This document shows, one piece after another, positions 50,784-60,094 of a stretch of DNA of 64,000 nucleotides. How positions within the stretch are numbered: the stretch's first letter is position 1; each line of letters starts with the position of its first letter. The translations under genes and the position numbers were made by a program. Source of the DNA: Sulfuritalea sp. (lineage in GTDB: Bacteria; Pseudomonadota; Gammaproteobacteria; Burkholderiales; Rhodocyclaceae); contig JALHPU010000015.1 in assembly GCA_022842325.1 (NCBI GenBank), positions 1 through 64,000 on the forward strand, written 5' to 3'. The notes under the pieces were generated by a model. That model was not told where the DNA came from and ran no database searches. It was given only the letters and a program-made list of their open reading frames with translations.

Positions 50784-52040
50784 ATGGAAATGAAGTCAAT
50801 TCGCTGGAAACGGAGGATGGCCGTATGCGCTATTGGGCTACTGCTTGCCCTGCCGACGGTGGCCGCCGATACCCCGGCTGCCTCGACCGGTTTGGCTCGT
50901 GCGCTGGAGCAAGCCTGGCGACTGCATCCGCAGGCGGCAGGACTGGACGCCCGCGAGGCTGAGGCGCGAGCCGCGCAGGAGGTTGCCGCTGGTCTCACGC
51001 CGGAGCCGCCGTCGGTCGCAATTGGTAGCCTGAACGACCGCTACAACCGGAATCTGGGCAGGCAAGAGTGGGAAGTCGAGCTCGCAGCGCCGCTCTGGCT
51101 TCCAGGACAAAAGGCCGCGCGCGAGGCGGAGGCGGCGAGCCGCGTCGAAGAAGCGGCGGCAAAACGCGCCGCCTTGCGCTGGGGGCTGGCAGGCGAGTTG
51201 CGCGAGGCTTGGTGGTCACTGGCGGCGGCGCGTAATGTCAATGCGCTGGCGATTCGTCGCCTTGCAACTGCGCAGGCGCTGGAAGCTGATGTGCGGCGCC
51301 GCTACACGGTCGGCGAATTGTCCCGCATTGACGCCAATCTGGCGCAAGCCGAGGTACTTGCCGCGAGTGCCGAGCAGGCCGAAACCGAGACGGCGCTGCT
51401 GCAGGCGGAACAGGCATTACGAACGTTGACAGGTACGGTAGCGCCTCAGGATGTGGGCGAAGAAGTGCCGACGACGCTGCGCCGTTCAGGCGGGCTTCTG
51501 AGTATGCCCGATGCCCACCCATCGCTTGTCGCTGCTGCCGCTGCCACTCGCGGCGCCCGCGCCAGGGTGACAGTCGCCGATGAATCGCGCCGTGCGGCGC
51601 CGGAGCTGGCGCTGCGCGTGGTGCGCGAGCGCGGCGATTTCGCCGAGCCCTACGCCAACACGGTGGGCATACGCCTGAAAATTCCGTTCTCCTCGGGGCC
51701 TCTGGTTCGCCGCGAAACTTCGGCAGCAAAGGCCGACGCCGACCAGGCCGACGCCGAGATGGTACGTGCCCAAACCCGCATCCAGCTCGAAGCAGAACGA
51801 GCCGATCGCGCCCTCGCTTCATCGGAGCGGCAGTTCCTTATGGCGCAGGAGCGCCGCCAGCTCTCCGCCGAGAACCTTCGCTTGTCCGAAAAAGCATTTT
51901 CACTCGGCGAATCCGACCTAGCGACGCTGCTGCGCATCCGTGCTGCCGCCTTTGACGCCGAAGCCTTTCTCGACCGCCAACGCGTCGCCCGCGCCGCCGC
52001 CATATCGCGTCTGAATCAAGCCTTGGGAGTATTGCCGTGA
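50784..52040 (+). CDS. CzcC-like outer-membrane factor of the second RND pump
   Basis: A 418-residue TolC-family protein with signal peptide (CAIGLLLALPTVAAD) and long Ala-rich helices such as LARALEQAWRLHPQAAGLDA and, in the second repeat, AENLRLSEKAFSLGESDLAT. It forms the outer-membrane channel of the tripartite system encoded by the next genes. Its stop overlaps the next GTG start. Starts at 50784 or 50790 are equally possible. Confidence 0.87.
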   Translation: MEMKSIRWKRRMAVCAIGLLLALPTVAADTPAASTGLARALEQAWRLHPQAAGLDAREAEARAAQEVAAGLTPEPPSVAIGSLNDRYNRNLGRQEWEVELAAPLWLPGQKAAREAEAASRVEEAAAKRAALRWGLAGELREAWWSLAAARNVNALAIRRLATAQALEADVRRRYTVGELSRIDANLAQAEVLAASAEQAETETALLQAEQALRTLTGTVAPQDVGEEVPTTLRRSGGLLSMPDAHPSLVAAAAATRGARARVTVADESRRAAPELALRVVRERGDFAEPYANTVGIRLKIPFSSGPLVRRETSAAKADADQADAEMVRAQTRIQLEAERADRALASSERQFLMAQERRQLSAENLRLSEKAFSLGESDLATLLRIRAAAFDAEAFLDRQRVARAAAISRLNQALGVLP

Positions 52041-52570
52041 AGCAAGCGAGAGCATTATTGTTGGCCACTGTCATCGCCTTTCCCGCCTGGGCCGGAGGCG
52101 ACAGCAGCGATGGCCATACGCACGCGGCGCCTGAGCCGCTCCCGGTTGGCACTTTGTCGCCGCGGGCAGCGGCGGCAACTGAAGATTTCGAAGTGGTTGC
52201 AGCCATCGAAGGCAAGAAGCTGGTGGTCTATCTCGATCGCTTCGCCAGCAACGAGCCGGTGACAAAGGCCAATGTGGAGGTAGAGGGCGGAGGGCTGAAG
52301 GGAGTCGCCGGCGAGATAGCGCCAGGAACCTACGCCCTGGAATTGGCAACGGCCATGTCCCCGGGCAAGCATCCGCTCACGATTGCCATCGAAGCCGGCG
52401 ATACCGCCGATCTGCTGACGGCCACGCTGGATATTTCTCCTGCTGCGACGAGTGAAGAACATATACACGGCTGGAGCGAACGAATCGTCTGGATTGTCGC
52501 CAGCCTTCTTCTACTTGCCGCTGGCGCTCTGCTGGTCGTGCGCCGCCGCAACAAATCCAAAGGAATCTGA
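52037..52570 (+). CDS. Membrane-anchored periplasmic accessory protein of the second RND pump (GTG start)
   Basis: A 177-residue protein: signal peptide (ALLLATVIAFPAWAGG), a His-containing linker (DGHTHAAPEP), a beta-sandwich-like domain (ALELATAMSPGKHPLTIAIE) and a C-terminal anchor (WIVASLLLLAAGALLVV) with basic tail. The PRAAAATEDFEVVA segment resembles an N-terminal part that some CzcB-type adaptors carry, here on a separate protein. It overlaps the previous gene by 4 bases and ends 2 bases before the adaptor gene. Possible metal or adaptor partner; function inferred. Confidence 0.6.
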   Translation: MKQARALLLATVIAFPAWAGGDSSDGHTHAAPEPLPVGTLSPRAAAATEDFEVVAAIEGKKLVVYLDRFASNEPVTKANVEVEGGGLKGVAGEIAPGTYALELATAMSPGKHPLTIAIEAGDTADLLTATLDISPAATSEEHIHGWSERIVWIVASLLLLAAGALLVVRRRNKSKGI

Positions 52571-52572
52571 AC

Positions 52573-53715
52573 ATGCGAATCACGCGTATGCGATCCCTCG
52601 CTGTTGCAATGCTGTTTGGCGTGGCCACTGTCGCGCTGGCCCACGGCGATGAGGATCATAGTCAGGACAAGGCACCTAAAGCCGCTCCGACCACGGCTGG
52701 TGCAACGCCAGGCGCGTCGGGCATGCTCCAACGCCTGGCCGACGGCAGCCTGTTCGTGCCCAAGACAGTGCAGCGGCAACTCGAAATTCGTACCCGCGCT
52801 GCCCGCATCGGCGATCTCGCAGCGACGGTCGAGCTCAACGGCAAGGTGATCCCGGACCCCAATACGAGCGGCCGGGTTCAGGCCACCTTTGCCGGCAGCG
52901 TCATGCCCGGCCCCAAGGGCATGCCGGTGCCTGGAAGAAGAGTCGCCAAAGGTGAGGTGCTGGCCTACCTGCGCCCGGTCAGCGGCGCCATCGAGCGTGG
53001 CAATCAGAGGTCGCAACTGGCAGAGCTGGAAGCACAGCTGGCCATTGCCGATGGGCGCGTCAGACGCTTCGAACAACTTGAGGGCGCAGTGCCGCAAAAG
53101 GAAATCGAAGCGGCAAGGATCGAGCGCGACGCGCTGCAAAAGCGCCGTGCCTTCGTCGGCGCCAGCATCAATGCCGCAGAGCCGCTACTGGCACCTGCAG
53201 CGGGCGTGATCAGCGCCTCGCACCATCTGGTGGCCGGGCAGATCGTCGACGCCAGGGAGGTTTTGTTCGAGATCGTCGATCCCGCCCGCCTGGCGGTGGA
53301 GGCGTTGGCCTACGATCCGGGCATCGCGGCAACACTTGTCTCCGCCAGCGCGCTGGTGGAACAAATTGCGCTGGAACTCAAATTCGTTGGCGCCGGTCGT
53401 CAGTTGCGCGAGCAGGCACTGCCACTCTTGTTTCAAATCGCCACGATCAATCCCGCCGTGGCAGTGGGTCAGCCGGTGAAAGTCATCGTGCGCACGGCAC
53501 AGGGAATCAAGGGTGCGGCGATACCGCGCTCGGCACTGACCAAAGTCGGCGCTGGCGAGACGGCGATCTGGGTACATGCCGAGGCTGAACGCTTCGTTGT
53601 ACGGCGTGTCCGCCATCAGTCGCTGGATGCCGCCAACGTCGCCATCGTCGATGGCCTGCACGACGGCGACCGCGTGGTAGTTGAAGGCGCCGGCCTGTTG
53701 TCCCAGGTGCGCTGA
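52573..53715 (+). CDS. CzcB-like periplasmic adaptor of the second RND pump
   Basis: A 380-residue membrane-fusion protein with signal peptide ([20 protein letters not shown]), His-rich beginning, and lipoyl/hairpin parts ([40 protein letters not shown]). It links the outer-membrane factor and the RND pump that follows. No lipobox is visible, so it is probably soluble or bound by the pump. One base separates its stop from the next ATG. Confidence 0.87.
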   Translation: MRITRMRSLAVAMLFGVATVALAHGDEDHSQDKAPKAAPTTAGATPGASGMLQRLADGSLFVPKTVQRQLEIRTRAARIGDLAATVELNGKVIPDPNTSGRVQATFAGSVMPGPKGMPVPGRRVAKGEVLAYLRPVSGAIERGNQRSQLAELEAQLAIADGRVRRFEQLEGAVPQKEIEAARIERDALQKRRAFVGASINAAEPLLAPAAGVISASHHLVAGQIVDAREVLFEIVDPARLAVEALAYDPGIAATLVSASALVEQIALELKFVGAGRQLREQALPLLFQIATINPAVAVGQPVKVIVRTAQGIKGAAIPRSALTKVGAGETAIWVHAEAERFVVRRVRHQSLDAANVAIVDGLHDGDRVVVEGAGLLSQVR

Positions 53716-53716
53716 G

Positions 53717-56700
53717 ATGTTTGATTTCATCATCCACGCCGCGCTCAAGCAGCGATTGATCGTCATCTGCGTCTCGCTGCTGCTGATCATTTACGGCGCG
53801 ATCACGCTGCGGCAGATGCCGGTCGATGTCTTTCCCGATCTGAACAAGCCGACCGTAACGCTGATGACCGAAGCCGGCGGCATGGCACCGGAAGAAGTCG
53901 AGCAACTGGTCACCTTCCCGGTCGAATCCAGCATGAATGGCATGCCAGGCGTGACGCGCGTGCGCTCGGTATCGGGCATCGGCCTGTCCATTGTCTATGT
54001 CGAGTTCGAATGGGGCTCCGACATCTATCGCAACCGGCAACAGGTCGCCGAACGCCTGAACCTGGTGCGCGAACAACTGCCTCCGGGCATCGTGCCGCAG
54101 TTGGGTCCGATCTCCTCGATCATGGGTGAGATCCTGCTCATCGCACTGCCTGCCGACCCCGCCAAGGTGAGTCCGATGGCGGTGCGCGAGTATGCCGACT
54201 GGGTCGTGCGGCCACGCCTGCTGACGATTCCCGGCGTCGCTCAGGTGATTCCCATCGGCGGCGAAGTGCGCCAGTACCGCGTCGAGCTGAAGCCCGCCCA
54301 GCTTCAGGCGCTTGGCATCGAACGCGAAAAGCTGGAGGCCGCGCTGAAGGATTTCGGCGCCAACACCAGTGGCGGCTTTCTCGAAGTGCAGGGCCGAGAG
54401 TGGCTGATCCGCCAGATCGGTCGCAGTTCGCGCATCGAGGATTTGCAAAACCTGGTGGTGGCGGTGAAAAACGGGCAGCCGATCCTGCTCAGGCAGCTTG
54501 CCGACGTGAAACTGGCGCCGGCGATCAAGCGCGGCGATGGCAGCTACATGGGCAAGCCGGCGGTGATCCTGTCGGTGCAGAAGCAGCCGGCCGCCGACAG
54601 CGTAACCCTGACCCGCGAGGTGGAAAAGGCCATCGCGGAACTTGGCAAGAACCTGCCGCAGGGCATCGAAGCGCCGTCCTTCCTGTTCAAGCAGGCCGAC
54701 TTCATCGAGCACTCCGTGAACAATGTCGAGGAGGCACTGCGCGACGGGGCGATGCTGGTCGCGGTGATCCTGTTCCTGTTCCTGCTCAACGTGCGCACCA
54801 CGATCATTTCGCTGATGGCGATTCCGGTGTCGCTGCTGGCGACGGCGCTGGTGTTCCATTATTTCGGACTGTCGATCAACACCATGACGCTGGGCGGGCT
54901 GGCCATCGCCATCGGCGAGCTGGTGGATGACGCCGTGGTCGGCGTCGAGAACGTCTTGCGCCGGCTGAAACTGAACCAGGCTTCTGCCACACCGCGCCCG
55001 GTGGCCGAGGTCATCGCCGCCGCGACGCTGGAAGTGCGCTCGGCGATCGTCTATGCCACGGTGATCATCGTGCTGGTGTTCGTGCCGCTGTTCGTCCTGC
55101 CCGGCATCGAGGGCCGGCTGTTCACGCCGCTGGGGGTGGCCTACATCGTTTCGATCCTCGCCAGCATGATCGTTTCGGTCACGCTGACGCCGGTGATGGC
55201 TTACTACCTGCTGCCGCGCATGAAGCAGCTGCATGCCGGCGACAGCCCGCTGGTGACCTGGCTCAAGCGGCAGGATGCGAAGCTGCTGCAGTGGTCCTTC
55301 GGCCATGCGCGCACACTCCTGGCCGGCGCGCTGGCGCTGGTGGTGATCGTCGCGGCGAGCGTGCCCTTCTTCCCGCGCTCCTTCCTGCCGCCGTTCAACG
55401 AGGGCACGCTGACGGTCAACGTGCTGCTCAATCCCGGCACCTCGCTGGCCGAATCCAACCGCATCGGCACCCTGGCAGAACAACTTGTCGCCCAGGTGCC
55501 GGAGGTGACCAAGGTCGGCCGCCGCACCGGTCGCGCCGAGCTCGACGAACATGCCGAAGGCGTGCATTACACCGAGATGGATGTCGACCTCAAGGCGTCC
55601 GATCGCAGCCGCGAACAGATCATCGCCGACATCCGGCAACGCCTGGCGAGCCTGCCGGCCGCCTCCAACGTCGGCCAGCCGATTTCACACCGTCTCGACC
55701 ACCTGCTGTCCGGCGTGCGCGCCCAGATCGCGCTGAAAATCTACGGCGACGACCTCGACACGCTGCGCGGCCTGGCCGCCGAGCTGCGCGAGCGCCTGGC
55801 GAAGATTCCCGGCGTGACCGATTTGCAGATCGAGAAACAGGTGCTGATCCCGCAGATCAAGATCCGCCTCGACTACGAGCAGGCGGCGCGCTACGGCGTC
55901 GCCCCCGGCAACCTGCTGCGCAGCCTGGAGCAGATGATCGAGGGTGAGCGAATTACCCAGATCATCGAGGGCAACCGGCGTTTCGACCTGCTGGTGCGCC
56001 TGCCGGAAAGTGCGCGCAGCCCACAGGCACTGGCCGACTTGCTGATCGAAACCCCCAATGGCTATGTGCCGCTGTCGAAAATCGCCAGTGTCGAGGAAAG
56101 CGATGGCCCCAACCAGGTCAGCCGCGAGAATTCACGGCGGCGTATCGTGCTTTCGGCCAACACCGACGGCCGCGACATGTCCAAGGTTATCGCCGACATA
56201 CGTGTCGAACTGGCCTCAAATCCGCTGCCGGAAGGTTATTTCACCGCGCTCGAAGGCCAGTTCCAGGCACAGGAGCAAGCCGCAAGGCTGATCACGCTGC
56301 TCGCTGCAGTGTCGCTAACCATGATCTTCATGGTGCTCTACAGCCGCTACCGTTCGACGGCACTGACGCTGATCATCATGGGCAATATTCCACTGGCCCT
56401 GATCGGCAGCGTGATCGCGCTGTGGATTTCGGGTCAGCCGCTGTCGGTCGCGGCGCTGGTCGGCTTCATCACCCTGACCGGCATTGCCACGCGCAACGGC
56501 ATCCTCAAGATCAGCCACTACATCAATTTGTGCGCGTTCGAAGGCGAGACTTTCGGCCAGGCGATGATCGTGCGCGGTTCGCTGGAACGCCTGACGCCGG
56601 TGCTGATGACAGCGCTGGTCGCCGCCTTCGCCCTGCTGCCGTTGCTGCTGTCGGCCGACGCCCCGGGCAAGGAAGTGCTGCACCCGGTGGCGGTGGTTAT

Positions 56701-56821
56701 CTTCGGCGGCCTGATCAGTTCAACCCTGCTCGATACCCTGCTTACGCCGCTGATGTTCTGGCTTTGGGGTCGGCCGGCCTTGGAGCGCCTGCTCGCTGCC
56801 CACGAAAGCGAAAGTTTCTAA
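53717..56821 (+). CDS. Heavy-metal RND pump of the CzcA/CusA family (second system)
   Basis: A 1034-residue RND protein. The TM4 motif [17 protein letters not shown] retains the proton-relay Asp and the EN pair. At the three positions of CusA methionines the sequence has non-Met residues ([11 protein letters not shown] at the third), unlike the third pump, so it is probably not a Cu(I)/Ag(I) exporter. It belongs to a HME subgroup of less well known specificity. ATG 53717 starts the first membrane helix right after the adaptor stop. The adjacent two-component system and regulator box indicate metal-induced expression. Confidence 0.88.
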   Translation: MFDFIIHAALKQRLIVICVSLLLIIYGAITLRQMPVDVFPDLNKPTVTLMTEAGGMAPEEVEQLVTFPVESSMNGMPGVTRVRSVSGIGLSIVYVEFEWGSDIYRNRQQVAERLNLVREQLPPGIVPQLGPISSIMGEILLIALPADPAKVSPMAVREYADWVVRPRLLTIPGVAQVIPIGGEVRQYRVELKPAQLQALGIEREKLEAALKDFGANTSGGFLEVQGREWLIRQIGRSSRIEDLQNLVVAVKNGQPILLRQLADVKLAPAIKRGDGSYMGKPAVILSVQKQPAADSVTLTREVEKAIAELGKNLPQGIEAPSFLFKQADFIEHSVNNVEEALRDGAMLVAVILFLFLLNVRTTIISLMAIPVSLLATALVFHYFGLSINTMTLGGLAIAIGELVDDAVVGVENVLRRLKLNQASATPRPVAEVIAAATLEVRSAIVYATVIIVLVFVPLFVLPGIEGRLFTPLGVAYIVSILASMIVSVTLTPVMAYYLLPRMKQLHAGDSPLVTWLKRQDAKLLQWSFGHARTLLAGALALVVIVAASVPFFPRSFLPPFNEGTLTVNVLLNPGTSLAESNRIGTLAEQLVAQVPEVTKVGRRTGRAELDEHAEGVHYTEMDVDLKASDRSREQIIADIRQRLASLPAASNVGQPISHRLDHLLSGVRAQIALKIYGDDLDTLRGLAAELRERLAKIPGVTDLQIEKQVLIPQIKIRLDYEQAARYGVAPGNLLRSLEQMIEGERITQIIEGNRRFDLLVRLPESARSPQALADLLIETPNGYVPLSKIASVEESDGPNQVSRENSRRRIVLSANTDGRDMSKVIADIRVELASNPLPEGYFTALEGQFQAQEQAARLITLLAAVSLTMIFMVLYSRYRSTALTLIIMGNIPLALIGSVIALWISGQPLSVAALVGFITLTGIATRNGILKISHYINLCAFEGETFGQAMIVRGSLERLTPVLMTALVAAFALLPLLLSADAPGKEVLHPVAVVIFGGLISSTLLDTLLTPLMFWLWGRPALERLLAAHESESF

Positions 56822-56848
56822 CCCACCTCAACCACAAAGGAGTTCCCC

Positions 56849-57316
56849 GTGAAGAGAGCCTTGCGTTTCATAGCCGTTGCCAGTGTCTTCGGCCTGGCGA
56901 GTTCAACCCTGCTTGCCCACAGCGATGAAGTCTTGGATACCCAGAAGGCGCCTAACGGCGGGCAACTGCGCATGGCCGGCGTCTATCACTTTGAACTGGT
57001 GGTGGCCAAAGACAGCAAGGTGACCACGGAAAGCCCCGTCGTCGTGTACGTCACTGATCATGCCGGCACCAAGATTCCGACAGTCGGCGCTGGCGGCACG
57101 GCGACTATCCTCGCCGGCAAGCAGAAAGCCAGTGTCACGCTGGTTCCCGATGGCGACAACCGTCTCAAGGGCGTCGGCAAGTACGTTTCGACGCCGGACA
57201 TGAAGGTGGTGGTTGCTATCACCCTGGCGGGCAAGACCGCCGAGCAGGCGCGCTTTACACCGCTGACTGCGCCGCTGGCCGTGGTGAAGGACGGGCATAC
57301 GGATCATAAGCACTGA
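56849..57316 (+). CDS. Small periplasmic protein linked to the second RND pump (GTG start)
   Basis: A 155-residue protein with signal peptide (FIAVASVFGLASSTLLAHSD) and a beta-rich domain (GVYHFELVVAKDSKVTTESP; KASVTLVPDGDNRLKGVGKY), ending in a His motif (KDGHTDHKH). AAAGGAG precedes the GTG at 56849. Such proteins accompany metal RND operons; metal binding through the terminal His residues is plausible but not proven. Confidence 0.65.
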   Translation: MKRALRFIAVASVFGLASSTLLAHSDEVLDTQKAPNGGQLRMAGVYHFELVVAKDSKVTTESPVVVYVTDHAGTKIPTVGAGGTATILAGKQKASVTLVPDGDNRLKGVGKYVSTPDMKVVVAITLAGKTAEQARFTPLTAPLAVVKDGHTDHKH

Positions 57317-57377
57317 CTTTTGTACGAAGTTCCTTGGTCGCAGCCTCATCTACACGTCTTTCTGCAACCGTGTGGAA

Positions 57378-57395
57378 GATTACAGAAATGTAATT
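57378..57395 (+). promoter_or_regulatory. Second response-regulator box, before the DUF411/CusF genes
   Basis: GATTACAG-AA-ATGTAATT, 16 of 18 positions as in the box at 50649, followed by GTCGGTCAGC. It starts 83 bases upstream of the DUF411 gene and so probably brings this gene and cusF under the same two-component system. Confidence 0.7.
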
Positions 57396-57460
57396 TGTCG
57401 GTCAGCTTCCTGTCGGAGTGGGCCGGGCAAACTGTGCCCATCCGCCTAAGGAACTTCGCC

Positions 57461-57898
57461 ATGAAACTTCGTCTTCATTCTCTACTGCTCATTGCCGCGC
57501 TTGGTTCCGCGCATGTTTGGGCGCAATCCTCGGCTGCGGTCGAGGTGTTCAAGAGCCCCTACTGCGGTTGCTGTGGGAAATGGGTCGAGCATTTGCGCCA
57601 GAACGGATTTCAGGTCAATACCCACGACGTCGAAGATGTCACGGCGGCCAGAAAGAAAATGGGGATGCCTGATCGACTGGGCTCCTGCCATACCGCCAAG
57701 ATTGGCGGCTATGTCGTCGAGGGACACGTCCCCGCCGCCGACATCCAGCGACTGCTGAAGGAAAAGCCCAAGGCCCTGGGGCTGGCAGTGCCCTCCATGC
57801 CCCCCGGTTCGCCGGGGATGGAAAGTTCGAAACCGATTCCCTATCAAACATTGCTGGTCCAATTCAATGGATCAACCCGTGTCTTTGCCCAACACTAA
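57461..57898 (+). CDS. DUF411-family periplasmic metal-binding protein
   Basis: A 145-residue protein with signal peptide (LLIAALGSAHVWAQ) and the DUF411 signature YCGCCGKWVEHL followed by LGSCHTAKIGGYVVEGHVP. The Cys motif is thought to bind copper or other metals. It lies behind a regulator box and 24 bases before the CusF-like gene. A role in periplasmic metal sequestration is likely. Confidence 0.85.
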   Translation: MKLRLHSLLLIAALGSAHVWAQSSAAVEVFKSPYCGCCGKWVEHLRQNGFQVNTHDVEDVTAARKKMGMPDRLGSCHTAKIGGYVVEGHVPAADIQRLLKEKPKALGLAVPSMPPGSPGMESSKPIPYQTLLVQFNGSTRVFAQH

Positions 57899-57922
57899 AC
57901 TACGACTTCAATGGAGAACACC

Positions 57923-58267
57923 ATGAGAGCTATCGCCACCATCACCATCCTCGTTGCCGCCGGCTTTTCCATGCCAGGTATTGCCGCCACCGATCACGAT
58001 TCGCAAGCCGGACACGGCTCGATGTCTGCTAAGCCAAGTGCGGATGCTTCACTTATCGATGGCTTGGTGAAGAAGGTCGACAAGTCCGCTGGTAAAGTCA
58101 CGGTATCCCACGGTCCGTTGCCAAACGGCATGCCGGCTATGACCATGGTATTCAAGGTCAAGAATGCGGCGTGGCTCGATCAGATGAAGGCAGGCAGCAA
58201 GATCCGCTTCGCGGCCGACCAGATAAATGGCTTGATGACGATCGTCCGTTTTGCGCAGGCCGAATAG
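57923..58267 (+). CDS. cusF: CusF-like periplasmic copper-binding protein
   Basis: A 114-residue protein with signal peptide (TITILVAAGFSMPGIAAT) and the CusF OB-fold (KVTVSHGPLPNGMPAMTMVF). The His, the two Met residues (MPAMTM) and a nearby aromatic residue match the Cu(I)/Ag(I) ligands of CusF. It would deliver monovalent metal to the CusCBA pump encoded from 58781. ATG 57923 is preferred; 57911 would only add four residues. Confidence 0.88.
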   Translation: MRAIATITILVAAGFSMPGIAATDHDSQAGHGSMSAKPSADASLIDGLVKKVDKSAGKVTVSHGPLPNGMPAMTMVFKVKNAAWLDQMKAGSKIRFAADQINGLMTIVRFAQAE

Positions 58268-58386
58268 CAAGGCGTGCTTGAAATACGGCCCTATCGCTTG
58301 TATTGCTCCGCTCGAATTATCCGTCGCACCCGCCCATGCGTTTGGCCCAATGATGCTACCCATGATGACCGGAGGGTCAGCATGCC

Positions 58387-58748
58387 ATGGGTAACAGCCA
58401 TGGAGCCAGCGACGAAAACAGGAGTCACGAGTCACACGCGGAGCAAAGTCACCCTGCCACCGCAGGCGCGCAACCTATACCACCGACAGATTATTCCGAA
58501 CTGCCTCAAGCCGGAAGCGAGGCGAAGTTCGAGCCGGCGCCCAGAGAGAACACCCAGTAGGATGCCCGTCCGCCGCATCGAAATCTGCGCCGCCTGCCTT
58601 CCTCGAATACATGCTGCTCTGAGGATTGGTTGCGGCGGGGATTGCAGCATTTATTGTGTATCTTGGTAGAAAAAAGCACGGCAATAAAAATGCAGCGTCC
58701 GGATCAAACGTGGCTCGTAAGAAAAAGCCACGTCGGCCTGGCAAATAA
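58387..58748 (+). pseudogene. Broken His-rich membrane protein gene (two frames)
   Basis: From ATG 58387 a frame of 57 residues begins MGNSHGASDENRSHESHAEQ and stops at TAG 58558. In another frame, FLEYMLL, a stop, then GLVAAGIAAFIVYLGRKKHG continues as a membrane helix and a basic tail (VARKKKPRRPGK) up to TAA 58746-58748. Together they look like one small His-rich, membrane-anchored protein that has suffered a frameshift and a stop. The alternative is that only the 57-residue piece is used. The stretch 58268-58780 has nothing else. Confidence 0.4.
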
Positions 58749-58780
58749 GGAATCGCCTTTCAAGTTTGGACAAGTCATCC

Positions 58781-60094
58781 ATGAACCATTTACATGTTCT
58801 TCAGGGAGTCCGTAGGCGCGGAACGCCCTCCGTGCCGGCGCTGATCCTGATGCTGGCCTTTGCTGCGGCGACACCCGCGCTGGCGCAGGAAACCGCGTTG
58901 GGCACTAGCGTCGAAAGCCTGCTCGACTATGCCAAGGCGCGCAATCCGGAATATGCCGCCATGCGTCTGGAAGCCGAAGCGGTTCGCGAGCGCGTCTATC
59001 CGGCTGGCGCGCTGCCCGACCCGATGCTGCGCACCGAACTGCAGAACGTTACCAACTTCGGCGCCGAGTCCGGCACTAGCTTCAACCTGCTGCCCAGCCG
59101 TGTCGGCAGTACCAAATACACGCTGATCCAGCCGCTGCCTTTCTGGGGCAAGCGCGATCTCAAGCGCGATGCGGCCGAGGCCGAGGCCGATGTGGCGCTG
59201 GGTAAAGCCGGCATCACCTGGACCGAACAGGCGGCGCGCATCAAGGCCACCTATGCCCAGTATTTCGCCGCGGCGAGGCTGGTCAGCCTGACGAAGCAAG
59301 TCATCGATCTGATCGATCGCATCGAGGGGATCACCCAGGCGCGCTACGCCGGTGGCCTGGTGCCGCAACAAGATGCGATCCGTGTCCAGGTGGAACGCAC
59401 CGCGATGAGAAGCGAGCTAATCCAGATGGAAACCGAAAGCCATCATGCGCGTTCCCGCCTCAATGGACTGCTGGCGCGTCCGGCCCAATCCACTCTGGCC
59501 GTCCCGGAACGCCTGCGGCCAATTCCTGCGGTCGCCAGGCTCGACTATGTCGTACTGGAAGAACGCCTGCGCGGCAGGAATCCAAGTCTCTTTGCCGACG
59601 ACGCGCGGATTCGCGCAGCGGAAAAGAACCGCGACCTGACTTATCGCAACCGCTATCCCGATTTCACCCTTGGCATTTCGCCGATCCAGACGCGCAACCG
59701 CGTGAACATGTGGGAACTGATGTTCGAACTGAACATACCACTGCAACAGGAAAGCCGTCGCAGCCAGGAACGCGAAGCCGAGAAAATGATCGAGGCCAGC
59801 CACGCCCGCAAGGAGGCGACCGCCAACCAATTGCTGGCTGATCTTTCCGAAAACCTGGCCGGCATCAACGCCGCGCGGCGCGTGGAAACGCTGGCGCAAA
59901 CCAGCCTGTTGCCGCAGGCCGAACTCACTTTTCGTGCGGCGCTCGCCGGGTATGAAACCGGCAAGGTGGATTTCGCCACCTTGCTCGACGCGCAACGGCA
60001 GATTCGCAAGGCGAAGCAGGACGTCATCAAGGCGCAGGCGGAGCAGCAGGCGCGCCTGGCGGACATCGAACGACTCATCGGGGAAGATCTATGA
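58781..60094 (+). CDS. cusC: CusC-like outer-membrane factor
   Basis: A 437-residue TolC-family protein with signal peptide (ILMLAFAAATPALAQ) and the helical pattern of outer-membrane efflux channels (SLLDYAKARNPEYAAMRLEA; YTLIQPLPFWGKRDLKRDAA). It directly precedes cusB (ATGA overlap) and cusA, hence the channel of the Cu/Ag pump. The ATG at 58781 was preferred to an upstream TTG. Confidence 0.87.
   Translation: MNHLHVLQGVRRRGTPSVPALILMLAFAAATPALAQETALGTSVESLLDYAKARNPEYAAMRLEAEAVRERVYPAGALPDPMLRTELQNVTNFGAESGTSFNLLPSRVGSTKYTLIQPLPFWGKRDLKRDAAEAEADVALGKAGITWTEQAARIKATYAQYFAAARLVSLTKQVIDLIDRIEGITQARYAGGLVPQQDAIRVQVERTAMRSELIQMETESHHARSRLNGLLARPAQSTLAVPERLRPIPAVARLDYVVLEERLRGRNPSLFADDARIRAAEKNRDLTYRNRYPDFTLGISPIQTRNRVNMWELMFELNIPLQQESRRSQEREAEKMIEASHARKEATANQLLADLSENLAGINAARRVETLAQTSLLPQAELTFRAALAGYETGKVDFATLLDAQRQIRKAKQDVIKAQAEQQARLADIERLIGEDL

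Noticed and set aside
53507-55639. 710-codon minus-strand frame opposite the second RND pump
   Set aside because: Shadow frame with low-complexity composition.
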